A stretch of DNA of 64,000 nucleotides, taken from assembly GCA_013398955.1 (NCBI GenBank), contig VWPU01012601.1, forward strand, positions 1-64,000. The letters are read 5' to 3'. Every line of letters starts with the position of its first letter. Within the stretch, counting starts at the first letter, position 1. Positions 25,301 to 36,200 of the stretch are shown one piece after another. The notes under the pieces were generated by a model. That model ran no database searches. It was not told where the DNA came from and saw nothing but the letters and a program-made list of their open reading frames with translations. The DNA is from Callaeas wilsoni. Its lineage: Eukaryota; Chordata; Aves; Passeriformes; Callaeidae. A program made the position numbers and the translations under genes.

Positions 25301-28300
25301 TATACCTGTGGGGTTTTTGTGGGCTTCTTTCCAAACTGGCATGTTCTTGTGGAGGTAGCCAGAGCAGAGCCACTCTGTGGATGCATGTTTACATGATATG
25401 GAATTGGTGTACTTAGAATTTTGTGGTTAGACACAGCACAGGAGTGTTAGCATTATTGAAAAAACAACAATCTTTGCAACTAGTATTTCCAAAGTTGATT
25501 ACTGTTATCTGTAGCTATTCAGAGTAGTTCAACAACATGTGAATGAGCATAGTTTGGGCACTCAAACTGCATTAACAATACCCTGCAGTGACTGCATGCA
25601 CTGGCCATATGGCTCTAATTAAGGCATCTCAGTATTTGTGTTTGCACACTAGAGAAAAAGAAACAGATCTGTCTTGGATGATAATTTAATCCTCCTCTCC
25701 ACTGTGCCACTTCATGCTGTAATTAAGGATATATACACATCCTAATTGTGCATTTCTACTTCTACTATCTATGGGTTTCTTTTCAGTCCAAGCTCAAATC
25801 CAGCATCTAACATTTGAGGTGGGTGTAATTGTCAGGTTAGGTGAGGCACTTTATGGCACACTGGCAGCACAATTCCAAACCAGACCCCTGTCATCAGCCA
25901 GCTTCTGCCAGGAAACTCCCAGGATCTGGCTTTGTTAGTGTCACATAAGAAAATTTTAATGAAAACCAAGCAAGCATTGAGCCATAATAGTATCAAATAA
26001 TGGTTGTTTTTTTTCTTTTGACTTTTTTTGGTCGGATTCATCAGTGTACTCTGACTGTATTCTATATCAAAAGCAATTGTCTTTTTTCCATCTTCTCATG
26101 TTTCCCTATTCTTTCATCCTCTGTGTTTGCCTCACACTAATACCACTGATGTTATGCTTGTCTTACCCATGGCTCATTCCTTTCATCCACAGCTCTGCCA
26201 TTTTCGCTGCCAGTCTCATTTTCCCAGCCCTACTTTTTATTGCCCATCTTCACTACTGAGTAGCAAAGGAACAAGCAACTTCTGGAAATAAATATTTTGG
26301 ACCAATGTATATGTTTTTTCTTTGACTTGCAGGATTGCAGTGTAGTCTGTTTGCAGGGGTCAGCAGAGATTGCTGCACACAACTCTGACATGAAGATGCT
26401 TCTTCAGCAAATGTACTAATTGTTAGTGAATCCTTGAAAATGATATTTCAAGGAAACAATATCCCCTGAAACTTCTGGGGAAACCTACAAAAGAAAAAGC
26501 AAATGGTAATTTGCAGTAAATATGCAAATTGAACTTCTTCTGGGACTGAAATATGAAGCCAAATGCTAAAACCGTAGTAGACCCCTGTTTAAGTTCGTCA
26601 CTAAACCTTATTTGCCACAACATGGACTTTTTCTCCAGTGCTTTTGACTAGGATAAGTTCTGAGTCCAGCTTTGTATAGAGAGGAAAGGTCGGGGTCCGT
26701 GTCCCAGGCCAGGGAGGTACCCCTGCATGCTCCCAGCCAGGTCGCACAGTGGCTCGGGTGCTGTTGGAGTATTGCTCTGCCTGCAGATGTAGAAATTGCA
26801 CTGGGCCAGTGAAGTTTGCAGGTTGTTGGCAGTGCTCTTCTGCATTTGAACATGAGCTGAGTCCAGACTTGAACTCTAGCCCTGAGTCTGCTTCATGCTT
26901 GAGGCTGTGCTAGATCAAACTTTTTGTTTTCTTTACCCATCTCTTCTTGGCAGCGTTTCTTGCAGAAGCAAGCTGTGTTGCACAGAAACCCACACCAGCT
27001 GTGTTCTCACTTGAGCCACAGCCTCATACATTCAATTAAAGTTTGCCTTCCTTGTCACATTTTTCCTTGCTCTTGTTCAAATTGTGGCTTTCTTCATTCT
27101 GCACCTGGCAGAGGAACTTCTGAGTCAAAGTGCCAGTGTAGTATTCTTAGAACTAAAGCTATATTAAAGAAATTTAGTCTAATTAGTCTAATTTAAGCAG
27201 GTAAATGTATGACTGTAGTTTCTGTATTTTTCATTGCAAAATGTCCCCACATGTTGAAATACCATTATGAAAGCAGCTTTCACAGCATTACTGCTGCTGC
27301 TGCTGGTAGTGAATTATTACCAGTAAGAAAATCAATACTGGCATATGATTTTCTAGAATGCAGGTATCTGGCTTACCCACTGCTTAAATAAAGACATAGG
27401 TGTAAACTAAAGTCCATAATAGCAAGAAATGTCAGCTGATGTATTTTAGGACCACAAAAGAAAATTAGATTCCTTTGAAATGTGAGGGCAACATGCCACT
27501 TATGTAACTACTTATGAGGATTCAGGGGTCTTCCTTCCTTTGCTCCCAATGCCCAAAATGTTGCTGTGAGTAAACAAATGCCTTTCTCATGTTTAAACAT
27601 TATATAACACTTTACCTCCTGTTGCACTCACAAAAACCCCCCAAACACAAATACTGACTGATAAGTGAGGATCCCTGAGTAAGGAAATCAGTAATGCAGG
27701 TGGAGGTGAATGTCTTTGGTCTGGGATCACAATTCAGTTCCAGTTGTTCATGTTACAAGGGACAACAGATACTTGGAGGAAGGAGCCAGTGCTCATTGTT
27801 TCATCCTTCCTTTCTTGCTCTCCTGGCACTGTCTCTGCAGAAGAAGGACTTGGCTCCTTCCCCCGGATCTCTGCCCCTCGTTTTAAAGGCTGAAATGGGG
27901 GAGCAGGTTGGGGGTTTTATCCAAACTCCTTCAGTTTTAGTCCACTTCAGGACTTTATATAAATGAGCCTCTATTTTGAGCAGGAGAGGTGTCAGGAGAC
28001 AGAGCTGCATCTGTCTGTCAAATGGCAGGGGCTGGAGCTGGCAGGGAAGGCTGGAGAAGTTAGGGGACTAGGGGAAAGGGAACAGTCTGGACTGAAACTG
28101 AACCTACCCAAGCCTGCCTCAAGCCCAGGGCTGAGATGAGCAATAGGGAGGCCACTACTGGCACCTTGTTAGGCAGGGACTGTTTCCAGGCTTCTGGGGT
28201 GGAGGGTGCTGTCTGGGAATATTTCATAGCAGTGGGACTCAGGTGAAGGCTCAGGCACCTTTTCTGTGTGCCCGCTCTTTCTGATGCAGAAGTACTGCTA

Positions 28301-29454
28301 TGGAGATAGGCAAGGGAGTGCCACGCAGCAACAGGGGTGGGAACTCCTCTTTCTATAGCCCAAAAAGAACAAAAAGGGCTTTGTGAAGGGGGAAGAGTCT
28401 ATTTGGTGTCATCTTCTTCATGACAGGAGTAATCCAGACTGAAAATAGAAATTATAAAAGGTTTTAAAGGTGGTTATGAGTTTAGGATGGTGATGCATCC
28501 CACTCAAAATTGTAAATAATGCTGGTAACAAGGTGTTTGTTACTACAACAGGTAGTAACTCTTTCCTCTTAACATGCTGGGTGAAAAGAGGAGAACACTG
28601 CAATGCAGTCTTGAAACTGATTTTTTCCCTTTGGATTATTCCGCATGAAAAGAATTCTTTTTTTGTAAAATTACGATGATAAGAATATTAATGAGACGTT
28701 GATTAAGCTATGGCACATGATAGCTTCTAATTGCATATGTTGCCTCAGTCAGAAACTGAAAACCTAAGAACTTTTACTCAGCAAAATATTATTATCATTC
28801 AACAAACTGTAACCAGCAAAACCTCACCAACGAAGGCATATAGATTACTTCTCACTGTAAAGGATTCAAAATATGTCAAGCAAGGTAGAAGAGATAAATA
28901 CACTGTAGCAGAAATCCAGTTACTTCCTACAGAAGCAGTGCAATTGGGCACTTTCTGCAAATAAATGTTAATGGTGCTGGCTATATGTACAGTTAAGTGG
29001 CCTGCACTATGAAAAATATTGAATTCCTAATTCAATTTATTATAATTTTGTTGACTGTGAGCTAAATTTGATCTCCATAAGGCTCCCAGTGACAGACTTC
29101 CTTGCTATCCAATGTCTCTTGACCAGCTGTTAAAATATGTATTTCAATATATTTGCAGAGTGCAGATACAAAGTTTGCAATCATGACTGTTTCACCTGGG
29201 GAATTGAAACAAGTTAGAAAAACAACCCCTAGGAACGGTCAGGAGAATAGTTCTGAATAACAAATTAATTTTTGAATATATTAAAAAATAGAACAAGATG
29301 TGGAATTTGTCATAGAACGTGAATTACCACTGGCTACTCCAGCCTTTGGGAGTCGCCTCTGGCACTATCAATCACGGTATTCTGCTGCCACACTTCCAGC
29401 GGGAGGAACTGATGTTGGCTGGAAAGAAAACCCTGGAAGCTCCTGCTTGGGCTC
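22311..29454. other. No gene seen; a few weak splice-like signals
   Basis: Mostly AT-rich. A short (CTG)5 run lies at 27291-27305 and T-rich DNA at 24470-24510. On the minus strand a good pyrimidine tract ends in AG at 24096-24095 and is followed by an open frame down to 23957, but no matching donor or polyadenylation signal is visible. The block 27840-28400 is modestly GC-rich without a supported frame. The rest shows nothing I can name. Confidence 0.4.
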
Positions 29455-29552
29455 TGATTAGGGTTAATTGCCCTGACGAGCTGCCCCTGAGCCTGTACCT
29501 GCCCCAACCCCCCCGACTGAGGTTAATTGCCCTGAGGAGCAGCCCCTGGGCC
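29455..29552 (+). repeat. Two-copy imperfect direct repeat, about 39 bp, 59-bp spacing
   Basis: The sequence GGTTAATTGCCCTGA begins at 29462 and again at 29521. It is followed in both copies by a GAGC-GCCCCTG-GCC pattern with a few substitutions. Homology extends about 33 bases rightward and a few bases leftward, then stops. This is an old local duplication or the remnant of a short tandem array. It lies about 200 bp upstream of the CpG-dense block that starts near 29719. Confidence 0.7.
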
Positions 29553-29718
29553 CGCCAGCGCCATTTCAGTGTGGGCAGCGGCCCGTGCCCTCCTGTTTGC
29601 CCCCAGCGTGGCACCTGGCTGAGCCCCGTGTGTTTCCCGGGATAGAAGGAAAGGGAAGGCTGACAAGGAGAGTTTGCTTTTTCATCAGGGAATATCTTGG
29701 CTGTGTTTAAGTGAGCTG

Positions 29719-30110
29719 TATAAAGTTGGAGGCCGCTGGGCTTTGCGAGGATCGCAGGGTTTGTTCGCTCCATTCTGCGGCCCGGCACAGCTCTGTAGGG
29801 CCCTTCTGGTCCTTTGCACCCAGTGGCTGAGGTTGTCTGGGGTTTTTTTCACTTTTCCTGGCGTGTTTGGCCACATGCACCATCCCTGTCATGCCTCCAT
29901 AGACTTGTAGTTGCCTGCTGAGGTATCTCGCAGCCCCTCGTGGGTGCGGGAGCCGAGCTCCGCTCGTGGTAGTGCCGCGCGGGCCGCTGCCCTCGGGGGC
30001 TGCGCCAAGGCTCCGGCTGTTCCCTGCGGGGTCGCGGGGAGCTGCCGGGAAGCCGTTCTCGGAGGGAGGGCTTGGCGTGCCCGGTGAGACCCCACACTGG
30101 CGGCTTCCCT
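29719..30110 (+). promoter_or_regulatory. Orphan CpG-dense block with TATA-like box and splice-donor match
   Basis: By hand count about 20 CpG dinucleotides fall in 29926-30110, against a flank where CpG is rare. A TATAAAG motif lies at 29719-29725, and a donor-like CCG|GTGAGA with its GT at 30084-30085 would close a first exon. CpG islands at vertebrate promoters commonly look like this. Frames open through it on both strands (minus 29707-30135) contain no domain and may reflect only high G+C. It could be the first exon of an unrecognised gene or lncRNA, or an old GC-rich repeat. Direction is inferred from the donor and TATA-like box. Confidence 0.4.
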
Positions 30111-30305
30111 CAGTGCCATAGTCTCCTGACTCCAAGGGCTTCCCTTTGTTATAAATACATGTTATAATATTGGCTTTCTACAAGTATTAAAGGATGTCAT
30201 ATGTGTAATGTTAAAGTAGCTTTACTATAAGGATATAGGTTTTTTTAGCTAATGCCTTTATTTCTGTTATTACTAGTAGTAAAATAGATGATATAGCAAT
30301 TAAAC

Positions 30306-30735
30306 TGTCTGCTTAGCTGGATAACATCCAGTGAACGTGTGGTGGACCTCCCGCCGCTACTGACTTACCAACTATCAGCAACAACCGTCTGCAAACGCCA
30401 CGTGCCAAAGGCCAAGCTGGAGGAGAGAACAAGAACGGACTAAAGCCACAGTCAAGGAATGCGCGGGCTCTAAAAAGGCGGACCCAAGGAGGAGTCATGC
30501 TAAACAGTTCCTGGAAAATGTAAACTAGTATGAATATGCATAATTGTTCATGAATATGCATGTTGCTGATGCAGTGAGTAAAGGTATATGAAGGGTGTCG
30601 CCACTATAGCAGGTGTGCTCTTGGCTGAGTGCCAAAGTACCCAGCGCTGTTCTTTTGCTTTATTGTTTTTGTCCCTTATTGTCTCTTTATTAAAACTTTT
30701 AAATCCTAACAGGAAAGTGAACCTTGTTTTTCACA
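30306..30735 (+). mobile_element. Solo LTR, plus strand
   Basis: The sequence shows a TATATGA box at 30585-30591, a poly(A) signal variant ATTAAA at 30689-30694, and a U5-like tail ending TTTTTCACA at 30735. The proposed start TGTCTGCTTAGC at 30306 is a best guess. The last part of U3 has an 11-bp motif TGAATATGCAT twice (30531-30541 and 30551-30561). The spacing of TATA box, poly(A) signal and terminal CA is LTR-like. No internal viral sequence follows; 30736 onward is ordinary AT-rich DNA. No target duplication is visible, so the outer boundaries are provisional. Confidence 0.65.
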
Positions 30736-32617
30736 CCTTCAAAGCCTCTTTTTTGTGACTTTTACCTGCTGCTTTGTCCATTGGCTTGCTGCGCGCCCCC
30801 CCTGCCCCCTTGAGACTGGTTAATGAATATTAAACTGCCTTTTGTTCTCTGATTGAGATTTAGCATGCATTTGAGTTGCCTATTTCTATGGCAATTTGTC
30901 AATGAAATTATGCCATGAGTGTGCTTGGGTTTCTGAAATGCCGTTGTCCAAAACACTTATTTATTTAAGATGGGAAACATTGTCCTTGTTTATTTAAAAA
31001 CTCTTCTACTGTAAATAAGAAGTAAATTTGGTTGTTTTTATGGTTTTTTGCAGTGCAGTGAATAAATAATAAAGGAATAGTAGCAGCAGGATAGGGGAAT
31101 GCAAGGACTGAATACAGAGATTAATTAAAATCTGTGAGAGCCTCTGATTTCTCTGACATTTTAAATTACATTGAGCTGCAATGTAATTTAATTTTCAAGG
31201 CACTTAAGTAGTCCATTCTTGAGTATTGACTGGTTATCTTTTGCCCCATATACAGAATTGGAATAACTATTTACCTTATTGCTGGAAAAGTGAGTACTAT
31301 AGCGTAGCTTCTGCTTTTCGAAAATGTTTTCAATCAGTGATCAAGCCAATATCATTTACTGTAAATTAATGGAATAAAACTCTTAATGGCTGCAGTAGGT
31401 TAATAGAAATGTAGTTAAACCTTGCACCAAAATCAGCTGTCTTGTGTGAACTCTTAGAGCACATCAAGAAGATGTTCAAGAGTCCCTGTTTAACTCATAA
31501 TTTTGCAATTTTATGTACACTCACATCCATGAGGGAGCAACCCAGCTCTGTACAAATGCAATTGTGGAGCAGGAGCTTTTGAGGAAATGCATGATTTCAG
31601 CATAGCTAATTTGTCATCTTTACAACTGAAATTTGAAACACGTTTCTTTATGTAGAAAGTAATGGCAGTTCTTTCACTTCCAGGACATACCTGTCAGAAT
31701 TAATAATTGTCCTGGGAAGTTCTCTGTTTCTGGAGTAGAACAAGGCTGTAAAAGCAAGCTCATTTTCACGCTGATTGTCATAGGGATCAGGTGCTGAATC
31801 ATTACAGCAGTTACCTGTTCTCATTATTTGTGGGTCAGCTGTGTGTGGTTTTGGTCTAAATTGGACTCACCTGTGGTTTCAAAGTTAATCACTGTATCTT
31901 AAATAAATTTTTTTTACAGTTGGTGCTGTTGCTCAATAAATATAGTCATCTTATGTTTTTTCATAAAATACTAGGTGAATTCAATTTATGATCTAACTGC
32001 TCAAATATTTTAAATTATTATTGTGCTACCTCACAGGAAATTTCCTGTTTATTTGGCGCTAATTAGGTACTTGAATTTAATTGCAAGTGTGACTTTTGAC
32101 ATGTTTAGAATATTTTTGTATACTCTAGAAATGAAAATGCCAGAAAATCGCTTAGTATTTTGAACATATTCATCTTAATGGCTGATTCCTAGTCTATAAA
32201 AATGTAAAAGGAAATTGTTTTAAGCCTTGAAAAAGCCATGCAGTATCTAGCTGTGGAAATAATTTCAGGAGCTTTCAACATTGATCATTTTAGTATACAC
32301 AACAGCTTGAGCTGATGCAAAGTATGTTTAGTGTCGTGAGACTACTGTGCTTGCAAAATTGGGAAATTTTTCATCCTTCTTGGAAAAAAAATAGATCCAA
32401 TGCATACACTTCTCCTAAGCTGTGGTTTTTTTACAAGATTCGATGGCAAAAAATATTCCTGAAGGTGCTCGTGGAAGAATAGCTGAGATAATAATTTGTA
32501 CTGTAGCAGTTCTATGAGAACTGAAACACCTTAATTTTCATGTCATTTTCTTTTTGCTGGAAACAGTGGCTGTATGTTGTGGTTTTGAAAGGACTATCTG
32601 TAGTGTTACTCCATCGG
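30736..32617. other. No gene seen
   Basis: Very AT-rich, with practically no frame over 60 codons between 30960 and 32510. No repeat or RNA gene was recognised. Such AT-rich intervals can hold conserved enhancers, but nothing in a single sequence can show that. Confidence 0.5.
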
Positions 32618-33271
32618 TGTGCTGGTTTGGACACAAATCCAGGAGGAAACAAGCCGAGAGGGGTGTTGCTCTCTTTTTTTCCTGCCTGCCAGGCAAGCAG
32701 GCCCCAGCAGCCCCTCCCCACGGATTCGGGAAAATAATTTCTCGAATGAAGGAGAAAAAAGCTATTTATTTAACAAGCAGAGTCTCTGCTGTCACAGGGC
32801 AAAAAAGGATATTGTAACCCACTCCCCTGTCCCTTAAAAGAGGACCATGGATTTTAGAGTTCTTTCTGTAGGTAAACCCTGCAGTCCTGAGCTGGGCCGG
32901 GCCGGGCCAGGCAGGGTCCGACGATCCCCCTTGGAGGGTCCCGCCGAGCAGGTCTGGAGATGGGAGCTGGTCTCAGATGAAAAGCAAGCCAAAAACAGTC
33001 CAAAAAGGAACAGAAGCCGCTGAGGCAGAGCACAGTCCCTTCGCCACTGAAAGCCGAAGAAGCTAGAGAGCAAAACTTTTCTAACCAACGAAAGTTGTCA
33101 GAATCGGGAGAGACAGGAATGCAAAACATTCTAGCTGCACGGTCAAGCCAGCCGCTTTGAAGAGTTCTCTCGACTTCTCTCTCCCCCTTTGCAATTTAAA
33201 GGTACACTAGAAATCAAGCAGGCGATGGGGAATACAGTATGGTCATAGAATCACCCCAAGACAATCCGGCA
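32618..33271 (-). mobile_element. Solo LTR, minus strand, about 0.65 kb
   Basis: The block is GC-richer than its flanks. It begins TGTGCTGGTTTGG at 32618 and ends CAATCCGGCA around 33262-33271, an imperfect inverted pair in TG...CA form. On the minus strand an AATAAA signal lies at 32765-32770 with a TTTTAAG TATA-like box about 60 bp upstream (near 32835). A (GGGCC)-type run occurs at about 32896-32910. Frames on both strands (32834-33129) are composition artefacts. A TCATAGAATC motif at 33243 recalls a CR1 end, but the adjoining sequence does not match CR1. No internal retroviral genes are attached. Confidence 0.65.
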
Positions 33272-36200
33272 CTTCATATATTCTGCAGTCTGGAGCGGGG
33301 CACTTGGTGAGGTGCAGCAGGGCTGGGCCCTCTGTGTCCAGGAGGGATATGGGTGTGGGCAGCCTGGTGACCGTTGTCACTTGCCCATGGGAGCAGCCCT
33401 GTCAACGCCTTTTGGGAGCCTTAGTTTGTAATTTGGTTTCCAGAATTGCAGTGGCTTGTGCCATACTTTGGCACTTCTCACAAGTTTAGTTTTGAAAGTG
33501 ATAATGGTGCTTGTTCAGGTGATACCCTGCTGCAGTGCTGTCAGTCGCTGTCTTAGTACCTTGTAGTCACTGATGTGTCCATCCAGACTCTGCTGCCTCT
33601 CTGATTCCACTACTGTCTGTTTCTAGGATGAAATCTCCCACCTGGAAGAAAGAATCAGCAATTCCCTCTGCCTTTATGATCCTGTCACTGTTCCCCCTCA
33701 GCTTTCCCCTTTGCAGCTCTTCACTGCCAGCAGCAGAAACTGCAGGTGGTTAAGGCTGTGTCAGTATTTCTCCTGCTCTTCCCTGCCCTGAAGTGTTGCC
33801 CATCTGCCCTTCCAAGTGGTGTGTGAGAACATCCTTCATGCTCTTTCTGCTGGTACGTTTGCGATTGCCAGTGTTCAGGGCATCTGGTTTCCTCTGGAAC
33901 AGTCTCCCTCAGTACTGATGTGTTACAGCTCTGTACTGGTACTTCCAGGGGCAGCATTCTGGCACTGGCAGCTCTGCTGCTTCCCAAGCTTTTGAGCTGC
34001 CCAGACAGATTCTCTGTGGAGTCCTCTCAAGCTCTGCCCCTGGTGCTGGACCTTGTGACCTGCCTGCTCCTTTTTCTGATGTTGTTATTAAAAATGTGGC
34101 TTGGTCACAATTTTCAACTTAAATTTTGCAGATAAATGGAGGTTTTTTCATTACTTCTGTGTATCCAGAAATTGTGAGTCTGTTGTGCTTTCAGCTCTGT
34201 CATTATATTGGTTGCTCTTGGTTGATTCATGCTTTTATCATGCCTTTTTTATTCCACTCTCCCTTACTTTAACATAGAATTTATGACATTGTGTCTAAAT
34301 AAAAAGAGATTTAATCCAAATTGATCTGATTCCAAGTCAAGGGTTTTTATGTTTCAGAAAAGCTTGTCCGTTTTTATTTTTTAAATCTCTGTTTAAAGTT
34401 TTGCCTAAGGCAGAGAGGTGTTGGAAGCCTTGAAAAGTTGAGATTTTTATGTGGTTCCAGTTCCACCAGGTTAAAATTGTTTTCCATCAACCCAACACTT
34501 TTTGTACAGAGATGCTTTGATAAACACTAGGGCTTTAGATGCTTAAAGGCGCCTTTAATCGTTTGAGGATAATTTTTTCTTTAGTTGTGCCTCTTCTGTA
34601 AGAACATATGCTTGTATTCTAGACGCTTTTAAATTCAGCAGTTTTCCTTTATCTGAATGGCTTCAACTCTATTTGTGTATTTTCCTGTTTTCCTTTTATG
34701 AGTCACAGTATCCAATTTTCTAAAGCATTATCTTGGTCTCTTATCTCTCTGTTAACTGCTAGGTGTTACCTTGTATGCAGGATGTTTTATTGAATTTGTT
34801 TGCTTTGTGTTACACCACCTATCCTTTGGTCTCTGTAAACCCTCTCCTAGGCAGGCCTGTCCCTCCTTCCCTCCCCTGCTCCCCTCACTTTTAATCCAGA
34901 TGTGTCTCTGCGGAGAGGCTTTGCTCTAGCCCAGCTCTTGTGAGCAGTGTCAGACATCCATGGCTTTGTGTGATATTTCCCCAGCAAACACACTTGTGCT
35001 CTTTTGTAGCTTCCATCAGAGTGGAAAATTCTTGAGCTTAGGTTACAGATAGTGGCGGAGGCAGCAGCAGCAGCTCAGAGCAGTGTTGTATAGGTGAGAA
35101 GAAATGAGATCTTCCAGAGAAGAAAGGAGGGGCCAGGAAAGATCAGCAATTGTAAGCCCATGGCAGGCAGAATCAGAAGGCAGGTAGTTCATTTATCAGG
35201 AAAGCATTTTCTTCAAAAAGATAACCTTGCTTTTTTTCTTATTATTCTAGCAGGACAGGACAAAATAGGCCAAATCTTCCTTCACTTTTTCATTTTTAAG
35301 CCTTTTCATTCTCAGCAGCATTAGATTACAATTTCTTGAGTATTTTTAGGAACTACTTGAGCTAGAAAATAAAAGAAACCCAGCTTGGTGCTTGTGGTGA
35401 GTTTGGGAACAGAGCAGTTGTGCTATGGAGTTTATGGAAGTGTAAGCAGGATTTATACAAGGATGAACTATTCAAAAGGGAGACTGCCTTTTGTAATGAC
35501 AATGGCTTTCAAAGCCAACAAGTGTCTTCCTCTTAATTTCAGAGTAACAGTATTTCTTGATCATTACAGTATGTCCTACTAAGCAGTTACAAAACTATCT
35601 TATGATTTTATTTCACAACTTATAACTTTTTCTTGTATTTTTAGAAAGAATACAGTTCTAGGCTATAAAGTAAATAGCAGCACTAGACAAAGTAGCAGAA
35701 TATCAACCTCCACCCATCAGTATGTGCTCATATAGAAGAGCTGTTAAAATGTCCACCCTACTGTTTTCTTAAATCAAGTGGACAGTCACGCAATGAAAAA
35801 CATTTTCATATGTGTAACACTTCTGCTGTCTAAATATCAGCTGCCTGACCAAGTAGTTTGCATTCTCATCTTTTGTGTCCCTTTTTGAAAGCAGTATCTA
35901 TATTTCACTTGTTAAATTTCAAAAACACTTTTGAAATGGAAATCAATCCCTAACTTAATTTAAATCTAAAATTGCTTGCATATCAGAGCAGCCTGGTCTC
36001 CTTCAGGCATTTTATTATGAAGTACCAATTAGGGGCATAATTTAACTTGTGAAATATACGAATCACATGGAATTCATGTGTGCTATATAAAGAAAAACAC
36101 GTGCAAGCACCAGATTTCTGCATTTCAGAAGCTAAATTGCCTGAGATGGTAGTCCGGGCCCACCATGCACTTGCCTCATTTTCATTGGCTTGTCAAGAAT

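Noticed and set aside
33241..33260. TCATAGAATC motif resembling a CR1 3' end
   Set aside because: The adjacent bases do not continue as CR1, and the motif falls inside the terminal part of the LTR at 32618-33271.
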